From: JABWBD01 sp040768665
Lineage (GTDB): Bacteria > Planctomycetota > Planctomycetia > Pirellulales > Thermoguttaceae
Assembly (NCBI GenBank): GCA_040768665.1
Contig: JAXGMN010000025.1
Coordinates: 139,817-203,816 of the forward strand
DNA: 64,000 nucleotides
Direction: 5' to 3'
Shown here: positions 1 through 10,200 of the stretch, one piece after another
How positions within the stretch are numbered: position 1 is the stretch's first letter
Layout of the letters: each line of letters opens with the position of its first letter
Translations under genes and position numbers: made by a program
The notes under the pieces: model-generated
Seen by the model: the letters and a program-made list of their open reading frames with translations, nothing else
Told to the model about the DNA's origin: nothing
Database searches by the model: none

Positions 1-3000
1 GTCGGCCACGGGGAGCACGCGCAGCCGGCCATCGGGAGCGGGGGGAATCGAGATTTGGCTCAAACCGGTTCCTGCAACCGAAAGATGAGAACCGCTGCCT
101 GTAATCTGGGCATCGCTGGACTCCAGCGTTAGCGTGACGTCTGTCTGGGGAGCGACGACGAACACCTCGTCCACGCCTTCGTCTTTGATGATGTGTGCGA
201 TACTCCCGCTCGCGGTGCGGCCCACGAGTTCCGTGAACGCCCCTTGAACCTGATTCTGGTGATCACGCAGCGTGGCGGTGAGTTCGGCCGGCGCTCCAAA
301 GACGAAATGCTGCGTTATACCGCCGGCGAGGTTGCGAACCACAAGTGTCGCCTGGGTCGCAGGGCCTTCCAGGGTGTGATCCGAGACAATCGTCCGCGCC
401 GTCCCCGTCAGCAGTTCGACCCTCGGGTCGTCCCCCCCGGCATCGAGTGCGCTCGCTTCCACAGTCCAGTTGGAATCGACATCAATCGCGCTGCCGTCCA
501 CCATGACGGAACGGACATCCGTGAACTGCACGCCGGCGGACGGATTGCTCTCATGGCTGAGGCTGGTATAGCCGGCGCCTCCGTCGCGAATCGCGAAATC
601 GCTCCACTCATTGTCGATCGCCACGGTCAGCGAATCGTCCTGGCTGATAAAAGGCGATTGCGGCGGTCCGCCGTCGACCGTGATCAGAGAAGTCGGCGGC
701 GCCATTAGGTGGAACTCATCGGCACCGCCGTTGCCAAACAGTTGCAGGTCCGTACCCGGCGTCATTCCGTAAACCACGATCGCGTTATCGCCGCCAGCGG
801 CCTGCAGCGTCAGATCTTCGACCTCGCTGTAGCCCAGGCCGGGAAACTTGCCGAAGGAAATATCCGGCTGCGGCAGATAGATTTTCTGCACCAAGCCGGG
901 ATACAGGAGATACGGCAACGTTCCCGGCTGGCCGTCCATTCGGAAGTTGCGGTCGTCGAGAACCACCGCATCGATTCCACCGCCGCCGACGACGCTCACG
1001 GCACCGCGGATCAGGTCGAGGTCCATTTCCACCGGGCTGATGAGGATCGTGTCGTCGCCGTCGTTGCCGTTGACGGTGATCGAGGCACCCATGCCGGTTC
1101 GAGTAATATTGAACGTGTCGTTGCCGTCGTTGCCAAATAGAGTCACGTCGACGTTTGTTGCGGATGTGTCAAAGTTGACCGTGTTATTTCCAAGCCCAGT
1201 ATTGACTCGGAGAACGCTCCCGGGGTCGAGGCCTTCGACATTGATGACAGTCGTTCCATCGGAAGTGTCGCCAGCGGGCGTAACGCCGCTGGTCGACACA
1301 ATCACGTCGGACATTGAACTGAACGTGAGCATCGGGGCGTGTAGGGTAAAGCCGCCGAAAACATTGTCCGTCCGTTCGGATTTCTCGAACGAACCGGCTT
1401 TGAGCGTGTATGTATCGTAGTTGGTGCTACTTCCTCGCCCGGAGCCGGATTTCCCTGAAGTATCGCGAAAATCGCTAATTTGAAGTATGTCGAATCCAGC
1501 GTTGCCTTCGACGGAGACTTCCTCCTTGATGTTGCCGAAGTAATCACCGCCACCGACCCTGACAACGTCGGCACCGCCGTCTCCGCGCACTTCGACGCGC
1601 GTGCCGTTCGATACGGCATCGATATTGACTATATCGCCCCCGTCGCCCATAAAGAACTGCAGGTTTTCCACACCTTCGAAAGTCAGATCGGGGTCGGACA
1701 CAAATAGAGTGCCCGCATCAAAGGATACCGTGTCCCCAAGCAGCGTCGCTCGATCCCTCATCGCGCTGCCGGTGAGAATGAGAAAATCACCATCACTGCT
1801 CCCCGCATCAATATGGAGCGTCCCCGAATACGGTTTACCGTTCGAAAAATTGACGCCGATGAAGTCAGCACGTCCCAGTCCGCTGATCCGTATCTCTTCG
1901 AAAACCGATTGCTGAAACGTGTGACGTTCCAGTGTGTCGTTCAGAAGTGCAACGTGGAACAAGAGCGGGTTGTCCTCATAGGCACGCAACGTGATGATAT
2001 CCACGGCGTCGGTGCCGTTGACCTCGAGCACGGGGCGGGTAAAGACCGTGGCGGTCACATCCGGGATGGTCCACGCGCCGCGGCCAAGGGTGCCGACGGC
2101 CAGCACGTCGGCAGTTGCGTCGTAGTCCATGTCCCATACTGGCGCATTTGGGAGACCGGCGCCGTACTCGGACCAGACCCCCGCGTTGTTGAGAATCGTT
2201 CGCCAGACACCGGTGTCCCCGCCTACGAGAACCGCATCCGTCAGCGGGCCTTTGACGGCTTGAATCGTGTGCAGGTTGCGGTCGAGAAGCTGAACGTCGA
2301 AGAATCCGTCACCGTCAAGGTCGCGGCCGGTGATCTCCGTCCACGTCATTTCGTTGGAGTCGTCGATCAGAAAATTGCCGTTGTCATCGGCGTTATTGAA
2401 CAGCAAATCGACGTTTGTTCCCTGATACACGCTCCCGGAGGTGGCGACATACACCGTTCCCCAGTCGGTCGGGTCCATGGCAACGTCCACAATGTTGCCT
2501 GGGAGAACTCCAAGTGGCGATGGCGGGAGCCCGAGCGTTGCCCGCAACGGCCTGCCGATGGCATCGCGGACATACAACTGACCGCCGACAGCGGCATACA
2601 AGATCTCTGGCGCGGGCTCCCCGTTTTTCTGACCGCCGAATGCTAGAGCATTCACGGCGCCGGGCGCAACGGGATTGATATCCGCTACGCCGTCTCCGTC
2701 GGAATCGTATGAGAAATTGAGCTGTGCGATGGTCGATCCACGATTGAAGGACGCGTATATCGGGCTGCCGTCGTTCACACCGTCTCCATCCACGTCGATC
2801 CCTCCACCGCCGAACGCCAGCCAGGTCCCGACGATGGGATTGACTTCCGTTTGCGTAACAAAGGGCGCATTGCCCACGAGTGGTGTTCCCGCCGTCGTCA
2901 GTCGCAACGCGGGGCGAACCTCAATCTGGCCGCCGCCGGCAGTTGTTCTTCCAGTTCCAGTGATCCCAACGAGCTGAAATGTGTCCGCGGTCACTCCTGT

Positions 3001-5001
3001 GATTTGATAGGCGTTGCGAGGCCCCGGTGGATCGGGCTGAGAAATCAAGGGGTTGTTGTAGATCACCACGACGTCCCCATTCTGTAATCCGTGTCCTGTC
3101 GATCGCACGAAGAGCGGGCTTCCAGCCTCGGTGCTTATGATGTTTTCGACCGGCAGCCCGACAAAGTTGCCGATCTGATCGTAGACGCGCCACGTAAACC
3201 GTCCTATATTCTGCGTTGAGTAAAAACGGACAGACTCGTTACGCCCCGCACGGCTCTGGTTATCGATCGCCACATCGCCGCCATCGGCCACGGTCGCGGC
3301 GTTCCACACGAACCGGTCTTGAATCAGCGTGTCTTGAAAGCCTTGGTCATGAACACCTGTGTCCTGGGCGCCGCCAATCAAGGTCAACGAGTTACTGTCA
3401 AAGGCGATGTCGTGGAACTCGGTCACTTGGAGCCCATAACCGATCAGCGAGAACCAGTCGCCTGTGGAGTCGCCGGGAGAAGTTCGGCGATAGATTCCGC
3501 CGTCGTCCACCTCGATGAGGGCGCCGTTCACGTCAAAAGCCATGTCGCGCGAATCAGCGTGCGGGGCAGAATTCGATGTCGTCCCATTGTGAGTGAGCGG
3601 TGTCCACTGTGAGCCGGCAGCTAAGCGAATATCTCCACGAAAAAGGCGCCCCGTAAAATCCAGCGCCCCAATGGAGTTCGGAAACGGACTAGGTTGCCTG
3701 TCGCCGCCGACGTATACGATCCACGGGTCGTTGGGGTCAGCGATGATGGAAAAATGTGTGGCCCCTTGCCCGCCCGGCTTGGAACGAGGCTGAAGTCCCC
3801 AAGTGCTTCCTCCCTCGTTAGTTTGCGGAGTGTCCATCTGCACCCAGGTACCGCCGAAGTCTGGCGAGCGGAAGATCCCTCCTCCGGCGTTTGGGTTGAG
3901 GGTGGTTGTTCCTGGGAGATTGCCTGGACCGATTGATCCCACAAACATGACCGCAGCGTAGACCGCATTCCTAGTTCCCGTCGCGGTGGTACTACTGTGT
4001 ACCGCGATCTCAATGTTGTTCGTTCCGGCCCAACTGGCCCCGAGATTAATCGGCGCCTGGTTGATCACGGCATTCAAGGCCGGACTTGTTACGTTCGTCC
4101 AAGTGACTCCCGCGTCGTCGCTTCGCCAGATCCCTCCCGTGTCCGGTGCTCCGTCGCCATCGACATCCCGGAACGCACCAGTCGCTGCGGTAATCGATGG
4201 CAGCACGGCGGCATACAGACGATTCGGATTGCCAGGATCGCCAACGAGGTCGGTCACGGCGCCGATCATGTCCGACGTCCCATCCCCATCGAAGTCGCTA
4301 CCCGACACGAGCGTCCAATTCTGCCCGCCGTCGGTGCTGCGCCACACGCCTGCATTCGCGACGTTGCCGGCATAGGCGTTTGCCCCGACAATGATCGTGC
4401 TCCCGCGCGGCACGACCGCCCCGATATTGGCGTTCGCAAAAGCGGATTGGCCGAGTTGCTGCCAGGTCCGACCCCCGTTTGTGGTTTTGAGCAGCCCATT
4501 CAATGCACCGCCGTTGCGACCGAACGAGCTTGTTCGACCGATCGCCGCAACGAGCGTGTTGCCGAAAGGATCCGTCGGGTCAAATTCAATCGCGGAGATC
4601 GATAACGACTCATACTGATCCGTAAGCGGCGTCCACAGGGGGAGGAGGTCGGTCGCGTTTTCCGTTTTCCAGATGCCGCCGTTGACCGCACCGACGTAGA
4701 CAATGTCGGCGTTCGAGGGATGTGCCGCGACCGTTTCAACCGCCCCGATCACTGGGTTAAAGATGCCGTACGCTCCGCGTATGTTCTCAGTCTGGCCTCC
4801 GGTTGTCTCGTTATAGCCCCCGCCTGTCTGGTAGGGTCCCTCGGAAATCCACTCCGGGACGCCGGCTACCCTCACCGACAACAGCGTGCGATCCTCTAGG
4901 AGTTCCAGTCGCAGTCGACGGCGATGGGGCTTACGGCCGGGGCCCTGGCGCGCCGTGCGGGGCCTTTCCGACGGAGACTTCGAGCGTGAGCGGCGAGTCA
5001 T
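1..5001 (-). CDS. Giant secreted beta-propeller / RTX-like protein, C-terminus beyond left edge
   Basis: One frame is open from an ATG at 5001 down to base 1 (1667 codons, no stop, checked codon by codon); the 3' end lies outside the window. The start has an AGGAG ribosome site 7 bases upstream. The N-terminus is Arg/Lys/Pro-rich and carries LELLEDRTLLS at residues 32-42, the export-associated motif typical of large planctomycete surface proteins. Residues of about 100-950 repeat BNR/Vps10-like blades: IWKTEN, WRSTDGGQNW (about 217), IWRSDDAGVTW (about 290), IFRSPDFGGTW (about 379) and VWRTILNNAGVW (about 933), with Asp-rich DGDG loops (for example DVDGDGVNDG). Residues of about 1280-1320 hold RTX-like GNDGNDTF and GNDGDDTI. 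I infer a secreted or cell-surface calcium-binding propeller protein. Substrate and enzymatic role are unknown. Confidence 0.9.
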   Translation of the reverse strand, partial: MTRRSRSKSPSERPRTARQGPGRKPHRRRLRLELLEDRTLLSVRVAGVPEWISEGPYQTGGGYNETTGGQTENIRGAYGIFNPVIGAVETVAAHPSNADIVYVGAVNGGIWKTENATDLLPLWTPLTDQYESLSISAIEFDPTDPFGNTLVAAIGRTSSFGRNGGALNGLLKTTNGGRTWQQLGQSAFANANIGAVVPRGSTIIVGANAYAGNVANAGVWRSTDGGQNWTLVSGSDFDGDGTSDMIGAVTDLVGDPGNPNRLYAAVLPSITAATGAFRDVDGDGAPDTGGIWRSDDAGVTWTNVTSPALNAVINQAPINLGASWAGTNNIEIAVHSSTTATGTRNAVYAAVMFVGSIGPGNLPGTTTLNPNAGGGIFRSPDFGGTWVQMDTPQTNEGGSTWGLQPRSKPGGQGATHFSIIADPNDPWIVYVGGDRQPSPFPNSIGALDFTGRLFRGDIRLAAGSQWTPLTHNGTTSNSAPHADSRDMAFDVNGALIEVDDGGIYRRTSPGDSTGDWFSLIGYGLQVTEFHDIAFDSNSLTLIGGAQDTGVHDQGFQDTLIQDRFVWNAATVADGGDVAIDNQSRAGRNESVRFYSTQNIGRFTWRVYDQIGNFVGLPVENIISTEAGSPLFVRSTGHGLQNGDVVVIYNNPLISQPDPPGPRNAYQITGVTADTFQLVGITGTGRTTAGGGQIEVRPALRLTTAGTPLVGNAPFVTQTEVNPIVGTWLAFGGGGIDVDGDGVNDGSPIYASFNRGSTIAQLNFSYDSDGDGVADINPVAPGAVNALAFGGQKNGEPAPEILYAAVGGQLYVRDAIGRPLRATLGLPPSPLGVLPGNIVDVAMDPTDWGTVYVATSGSVYQGTNVDLLFNNADDNGNFLIDDSNEMTWTEITGRDLDGDGFFDVQLLDRNLHTIQAVKGPLTDAVLVGGDTGVWRTILNNAGVWSEYGAGLPNAPVWDMDYDATADVLAVGTLGRGAWTIPDVTATVFTRPVLEVNGTDAVDIITLRAYEDNPLLFHVALLNDTLERHTFQQSVFEEIRISGLGRADFIGVNFSNGKPYSGTLHIDAGSSDGDFLILTGSAMRDRATLLGDTVSFDAGTLFVSDPDLTFEGVENLQFFMGDGGDIVNIDAVSNGTRVEVRGDGGADVVRVGGGDYFGNIKEEVSVEGNAGFDILQISDFRDTSGKSGSGRGSSTNYDTYTLKAGSFEKSERTDNVFGGFTLHAPMLTFSSMSDVIVSTSGVTPAGDTSDGTTVINVEGLDPGSVLRVNTGLGNNTVNFDTSATNVDVTLFGNDGNDTFNITRTGMGASITVNGNDGDDTILISPVEMDLDLIRGAVSVVGGGGIDAVVLDDRNFRMDGQPGTLPYLLYPGLVQKIYLPQPDISFGKFPGLGYSEVEDLTLQAAGGDNAIVVYGMTPGTDLQLFGNGGADEFHLMAPPTSLITVDGGPPQSPFISQDDSLTVAIDNEWSDFAIRDGGAGYTSLSHESNPSAGVQFTDVRSVMVDGSAIDVDSNWTVEASALDAGGDDPRVELLTGTARTIVSDHTLEGPATQATLVVRNLAGGITQHFVFGAPAELTATLRDHQNQVQGAFTELVGRTASGSIAHIIKDEGVDEVFVVAPQTDVTLTLESSDAQITGSGSHLSVAGTGLSQISIPPAPDGRLRVLPVAD

Positions 5002-5286
5002 GGGATTTCTCCTACCTATGGTTCAGTTGTTCGGCAGACGGTTTTGCGCGCGTGGCTGAGCGGTGCCGCTCCGTTGCCGGTCGCGTTCCACGGCGATCCC
5101 CGGAGTTTGGCTATCTTCGGCTGGTGAGAGCTTCTGATTCGGACCAACGCTCACCGGCCGATCTGTGTTTTCGTGTCCCTGGGGCGACGGTATCGCACCG
5201 GATTCGTACCGAAGACACCGTTTCACCCCCTTTTTAATCTGACCTCGTTATAGTCCTTCAAGGCGCGGAACCGCCGGGCACTACCC

Positions 5287-5841
5287 TCACTCCGTAGCGC
5301 TCTGCAGAGTCCGGCTGAGCGTCTCCAGGATGGCGGCTTGTTCTGTGGTCAGCGATTTTCCGACCTCGGCGGAAAGCTGCCTGCGGTACGCATTGAGGAT
5401 ATTGTTGCGGGCCTCCAGATTTCCCAGCTCCTCGGCCGCCTCGGCAGCGGCGAGCTTGGCGCACAGCGGCGTCGCTACGTCCGGCCAGGCAATGTACTCC
5501 ACTGTCAGCGCGGCAAGATTCTCATAGGAGAACAACTCCGTGGCCTGCTCGGTGGCCATGAGCACCAGGTCCTCATTGTCAATCTCGGGCAGCTCGTAGA
5601 AGCCCGGGTCCTCAGGGTCCAACTCCAAGCGCTGCAGGACCTCCGTAACGAAGTCCTCCATGATCGACCAGCGTGTCTCCGACTCTTCGGCCGTGGCGGC
5701 GCCCGCCGACCACCGGGAATCGCCGCTCAGCCGCGGCCGGGAGGCCAACTCATCGAGGTCCCACGCCGTGATCGAACCGTCCGCGTCCCGGTCGTAGTAG
5801 GCGACCGCGAGAACGCGTGTTGTCGAGGTGATGCGTCTCAT
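5287..5841 (-). CDS. Hypothetical protein with one EF-hand-like loop
   Basis: 184 residues. I chose the ATG at 5841 over an upstream one because AAAGGAG lies just 5' of it. Near the N-terminus is DRDADGSITAWD, which fits a single EF-hand/dockerin-type calcium loop (Asp at 1, 3, 5, Gly at 6, Ile at 8, Asp at 12). The rest is acidic and predicted helical, with no signal peptide or membrane segment that I can see. It lies between the giant propeller gene and a TolB-like gene, all on the minus strand. Its leader is homologous to that of the TolB-like gene. Function is not recognised. Confidence 0.72.
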   Translation of the reverse strand: MRRITSTTRVLAVAYYDRDADGSITAWDLDELASRPRLSGDSRWSAGAATAEESETRWSIMEDFVTEVLQRLELDPEDPGFYELPEIDNEDLVLMATEQATELFSYENLAALTVEYIAWPDVATPLCAKLAAAEAAEELGNLEARNNILNAYRRQLSAEVGKSLTTEQAAILETLSRTLQSATE

Positions 5842-5970
5842 AATTCTTCTCCTTTCAGGGTTGGCGGTCCACCGTGAAATCAAAACGCCGCTTGGGTCGG
5901 CCTCGCAGGCCATTGGGCCCGGGCTTCAGGCTCGGGCGTCCTGAGGTGTGATTGGACCTGCAGGCGCGAT
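5842..5970 (-). repeat. Leader A, homologous to 7085-7215
   Basis: The roughly 130 bases 5' of the EF-hand-like gene resemble the 130 bases 5' of the TolB-like gene. The best-conserved block (5914-5968 versus 7158-7214) holds a TGGGCCCGGGC hairpin arm and CCTGAGGTGTG, then TTGG and CAGGC. The block begins 73 bases from one start codon and 74 from the other. I infer a duplicated promoter/5'-UTR unit. Confidence 0.6.
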
Positions 5971-6025
5971 GAATTCACGTCTTATCGAACGGCCGTCTGC
6001 CGATCTCGTTGCTCAAGCCGATCCG

Positions 6026-7084
6026 TTACTCCCGCCATCCGATGCGCGCGAGGGGTAGAGTAACCAGCGCCATGCTCTTATCAGTAATCCGCGTGTGCGT
6101 CCCGTCGGCCGTGACGCGAATGATATAGGAATCCTGATGAAAATGGTCCGTGTGGTGGTACAGGAGATGGCTACCGGTCGGTGACCAGACCGGGAGCGTG
6201 CGGGTCCAGTTCGGTGAACCGCGGACAAGCGTGTTCAGACCAGAGCCGTCGGCATTGATCAGCATGATGTTAAGGTGATCGCGATGGGGTTGCCTGTGAA
6301 AGGCGATCTGGTGGCCGGCGGGCGACCAGTAAGCCGTACGAGCTGAGACATCCGTGGGATCATCGTGCAAAGTTCTGACTTCCCCAGTCGAAATGTCGCC
6401 GATCTCGACGCTCCCCTTAGACACTCGGTCGAAGACAAACTGTAACCCGTCCGGCGCCCAGTCGTGGCCTTCCATGTCCGGGCGGGGATCGCCGTTTGAA
6501 TCTGGGACCAGGTCGGCGGGGAACAAAAGCACCGCCGGCCCATTGGAAGCGGTGAGATTGCCGTCAGGGTCGACGGTGTAATACAACCCGTACAATCCGC
6601 CTTCGACGACGGTACCAAAGGTCTGACTCTCAGGGTTCATGTCCCAGACGCGACCTTCGAAGGAGATCAGTCCGTCGTCTTTTCGCCATCTGGGTGCGCC
6701 CAGGGCGCCCAGTTCCTCTTGGAGGGCGAGAGTAACGGAATCGCCGGAATCGCTCACGGCGACGACGTCGCCTTTCTCAAACTGAAGGAACCACCGCTTG
6801 CCGCCGTGCAACTGATAGCTTGGGTCTCTCCACGCCCCGTAACCGCGGGCCAATCCGGCGACCGGCCCGATACCGCTGCCGTCGTCGTTCATCGTGTACA
6901 GGTCGCCTTCATAGCGGAAGTAGATGACGCCGCCGCCGTTGCTCCCGGCGCCACCACCTCCTCCTCCGCCCCCCTTTCCCGGCGGCGGGGCGGCCGATGC
7001 GAAGCCGCAGCCCAGCAGCACTGCGGCGATCACGGCCATGAGCGTGGCTCCCGTGGTCCAGGTCCATTGTCTCGTGCATTTCAT
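6026..7084 (-). CDS. Exported TolB-like WD40/beta-propeller protein
   Basis: 352 residues from the ATG at 7084, preceded by GAAAGGG. The N-terminus is a signal sequence (MKCTRQW, then a hydrophobic stretch ending LLGCGFASAA). It could be cut by signal peptidase I after ASA, or be a weak lipobox (LLGC). A Gly-rich linker follows. The rest carries TolB-type blades: IYFRYEGDLYTMNDDGSG, a central region with WAPDGLQFVFDR, then YWSPAGHQIAFHRQ, LINADGSGL and WSPTGSHLLYHHTD. The WSPxGxxIAF pattern is diagnostic of TolB/PD40 repeats. It is probably a periplasmic or surface binding protein; no enzymatic motif is seen. Confidence 0.85.
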   Translation of the reverse strand: MKCTRQWTWTTGATLMAVIAAVLLGCGFASAAPPPGKGGGGGGGGAGSNGGGVIYFRYEGDLYTMNDDGSGIGPVAGLARGYGAWRDPSYQLHGGKRWFLQFEKGDVVAVSDSGDSVTLALQEELGALGAPRWRKDDGLISFEGRVWDMNPESQTFGTVVEGGLYGLYYTVDPDGNLTASNGPAVLLFPADLVPDSNGDPRPDMEGHDWAPDGLQFVFDRVSKGSVEIGDISTGEVRTLHDDPTDVSARTAYWSPAGHQIAFHRQPHRDHLNIMLINADGSGLNTLVRGSPNWTRTLPVWSPTGSHLLYHHTDHFHQDSYIIRVTADGTHTRITDKSMALVTLPLARIGWRE

Positions 7085-7215
7085 GGTTTCATTCCCTTTC
7101 TTTTCCTTCGGTCCGCGCGGTACCATTAAAAAGCCGTTCGGTTCCGGGCCGCGCAGACCGTGGGCCCGGGCCTTGGGCTTCGGCCTCCTGAGGTGTGGTT
7201 GGCGCTACAGGCTCA
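7085..7215 (-). repeat. Leader B, homologous to 5842-5970
   Basis: This is the second copy of the shared leader, located between the TPR-kinase 3' end and the TolB-like start codon. It keeps TGGGCCCGGGC and CCTGAGGTGTG at nearly the same distance from the start codon as in copy A. The downstream coding sequences are unrelated, so similarity is confined to the non-coding region. Confidence 0.6.
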
Positions 7216-7250
7216 GGGGGCCGGCTCTTTTCTACGGGCGGGAGCAGGAC

Positions 7251-10200
7251 TCAACCTGGCTCCCGATCCCGCTGCGTCTGTGTCTTCGTGTCTGATTTTG
7301 GTTCGTCCTGCTCCTCGCCGTCCGCGGGCTTCGTACTCTTGGTTCCCAAGATCGCTTCGGCCTCCTTCCGCAATAGCTCCAACGTGGCGCGGCGGTTCCA
7401 GGCAGAGGAGCGTCCAATGGCCACCAGGGCATGCCCCTTGGTGTCGAGAACCTCATCCGTCTTCTCGGTTGCTTTGTTGAGATATTTCTGCGTCTGCCCT
7501 TCGTTGCCGGCCTTCTTGTGGGCCATGGCCAGGAAATACCAGGTGTAGACCGGCGACGACTGGGCAGCGCGATCGGCTTTCTCAAGCCGACGATCCAGTT
7601 CCGTCAGCCGTTCAATGGCTTGATCGTTACGGCCCGCCCGATAGAGAGCCGCTCCCAGCGTATTGAGGAATTGGTCAGACTCCGGCTCGGCATTCGCTGC
7701 CTTCTCGGCCAACGCAACGACGAGATCGTAATCGTCCATGGCGTCGCCGGCCAGCGAAGCGGTCCACGCGACGAAGTTGGCCACCATCGGGTCGTCGGTG
7801 TCGCCGAACTGGTTCACCATGGTCCGGCAGCACTCGCGATACCTCGCTTCGTCGTCAAGCCGAAGGCAAACTAGCGCGCGTTGGTAGTGGTCATAGTAGT
7901 TTCTGTTATCCGATGGGAATAGTCCATTTGCCTTTTCGAAAGCGTCTTTGGCATCGCTGTGACGCCCCCATGTCGTAAGATGTTCGGCAAAGACTAGCCA
8001 CTTGCTGCACGACTTACAGTCCTTCATCATCCTGTGTGCGAGCGACACGTACTCGTCAAGGAACTCTTCATCCGGGCACGCGGTTAGGAGATGGCCCGGT
8101 ATGGCGAACAGAGGAAGCGCATGGCCAGGCGGCGCCAACTCGCAGCTCGTTTTGACGTCTTCGAGTACTTTGTCGTATCGCCCCAAGTAGAAGTGTACAA
8201 CTGCGCGATGTTCGACGAGCCAATACAGAAGAGGCCGTTGTTCGATGGCTCTGGTCAAATCACTCACCGCGCTCGCATAGTCGCGCAGGCCGAAGTGCAC
8301 TATGGCCCGAGAGTCCAGCAGATTCGCGTAGTTTGGCGACCCGGGCGGAAGTCGCTCTTCCGCAGCCACCAGATCGGCTTTCGCCTCCTCGAACCTACCC
8401 ATGGCAGTATAGATACCGGCGCGCCGCATGTATCCACCCTCGGCTGAACTGAGCCGAATGTTTTCGTTAGCGTCCGACAACGCTCGTTCGTAGTCACCAC
8501 GTGCCAGGTAAATTCTCGCACGCGCGTTGAAGGCGGTTGGATCCGTCGGGTCGATTTCAATCGCTCTTGACAAGTGCTCCAGAGCGCGAGCATGGTCACC
8601 GTACCAAAGCAATGCGCCGAGCAGTCCGTGTGCCTTCGCATTATTCGGTTCCAGTTCCAGGGCGCGTTCGCAGTGCAGGATTGCCTTCTTCTCGTCCTTT
8701 AATCGAAAAGGGCACCCAACGTATTGCTTGGCAGCAGCCATCTGGAATTCGACGTTGTCGGCAGCCAAGTCGGCCGCTTTCTCTGCATCTTGTTGCGCAT
8801 GTCGATAATCCCCGAGGCCCTCACGAACCTCGGACCGAGTGTGGTAACACTCGGCCTCGTCGGGCTTGATCTTGATCGCGGCAGTTATCGCGAGGTCCGC
8901 CAGCGCATAGGTTCGCTCGGCGTCGTTCCACTTGGGCTGGATTCTCCCCAGGGCGAAGTATGCCTTGCCGAGGTCGTGATGATAGCGGTGGTTCTCGGGG
9001 TGGTTTCGAATGAGCGCTTTGAACCGGAGGATCGACTCGCGGAAGCCTTGCTCGGCCTCATCGCGGTCTGCCAGAGCGCGTTGGAGCAAGGCGACGCGGT
9101 AGTACGCGCGGGCCGTATGCGCCTCGGCGCGCGAGGTGACGCGGTTTTGCTGGGCGAATTTCTCGTAGAACGTGAGGCCGCGCCGGAGAAGGCCCTTTTC
9201 GAACTCGGTAAGCTCCACGGCTTCGGCGTGCCTCGGCTCGCCGTCGGGCGAGGTGAGCGGCGACCCGAGGAGCGTCTTCTCTCCGATGGCATCCAGATAG
9301 ACCGCATCGAGGGCCGCCAGCGCCAGGTCCAGGTTGCCCTCGGCGCGTTGGCGCTCGGCTTCGAGTGACTCGATCGCTTTGTTCCTTTCCTCAAGCGCGG
9401 TAGTTTTTGCCACTAATGCAGCGTCCTTTTCGTCGCGTTCCTTGCGGATCATCATGTTGCCGACGCCGAGGGTCACCAGTCCGACAACCAGCAGCAATAA
9501 CGTCGATACGGTTGCCGACCCGACAATCGGCTTGTGCCGGCGTGCCCACTTGGCCGCACGCTCGACGAGCGTGGGCCGCCGGGCTCGAATCGGCTGATCT
9601 TCCAAATACCGCTTGAGATCGTCGGCCAAGTCCTGCGCCGTGTCGTAGCGCTCGGCCGGGGTCTTGGCCATTGCCTTGAGCACGATGATCTCCAGCTCCG
9701 CGGGAACCGCCTTGTTCCGCTTCCGCGGCGCGAGAGGGTCCTCCATGGCGATCTGCCGCAACAACTCCTGCCGGTCCTGGCCGCTGAAGGCCGCGTGCAG
9801 CGTCAAAAGCTCGTAGAGCGTCGCGCCCAGCGAGTAGACGTCGGTGCGGTGGTCGACGAGCGTCCGCCTGGCCAGGGCCTGCTCCGGGCTCATGTAGCGG
9901 ACGGTGCCCAAGAGGTCGCCGGTGGCCGTGAGCGTGACGTCGGCCTCGATGCGGGCCAGCCCGAAATCGGTGACCCACGGCTTGCCCGCCGTGTCGAGGA
10001 TCACGTTCGAAGGCTTCACGTCGCGGTGGACCACACCGTTCTGGTGCGCATGGTCCAGAGCCTCGGCCACCTGGACGCCGATCTCGGCAATCGTACGGAA
10101 ATACGCCGCGCCCCTGGCCGATCGCTGGGTGGAGAGGGCGGCTTGCGGCGCACCCTTGGTCTCGGCTGGTCGGAGATCGCTGCGCTCGGGCCCAGCCGGC

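Noticed and set aside
193..4605. Several plus-strand frames of 65-277 codons
   Set aside because: All are antisense to the giant minus-strand frame, which is open without a single stop for 1667 codons and shows propeller repeats.
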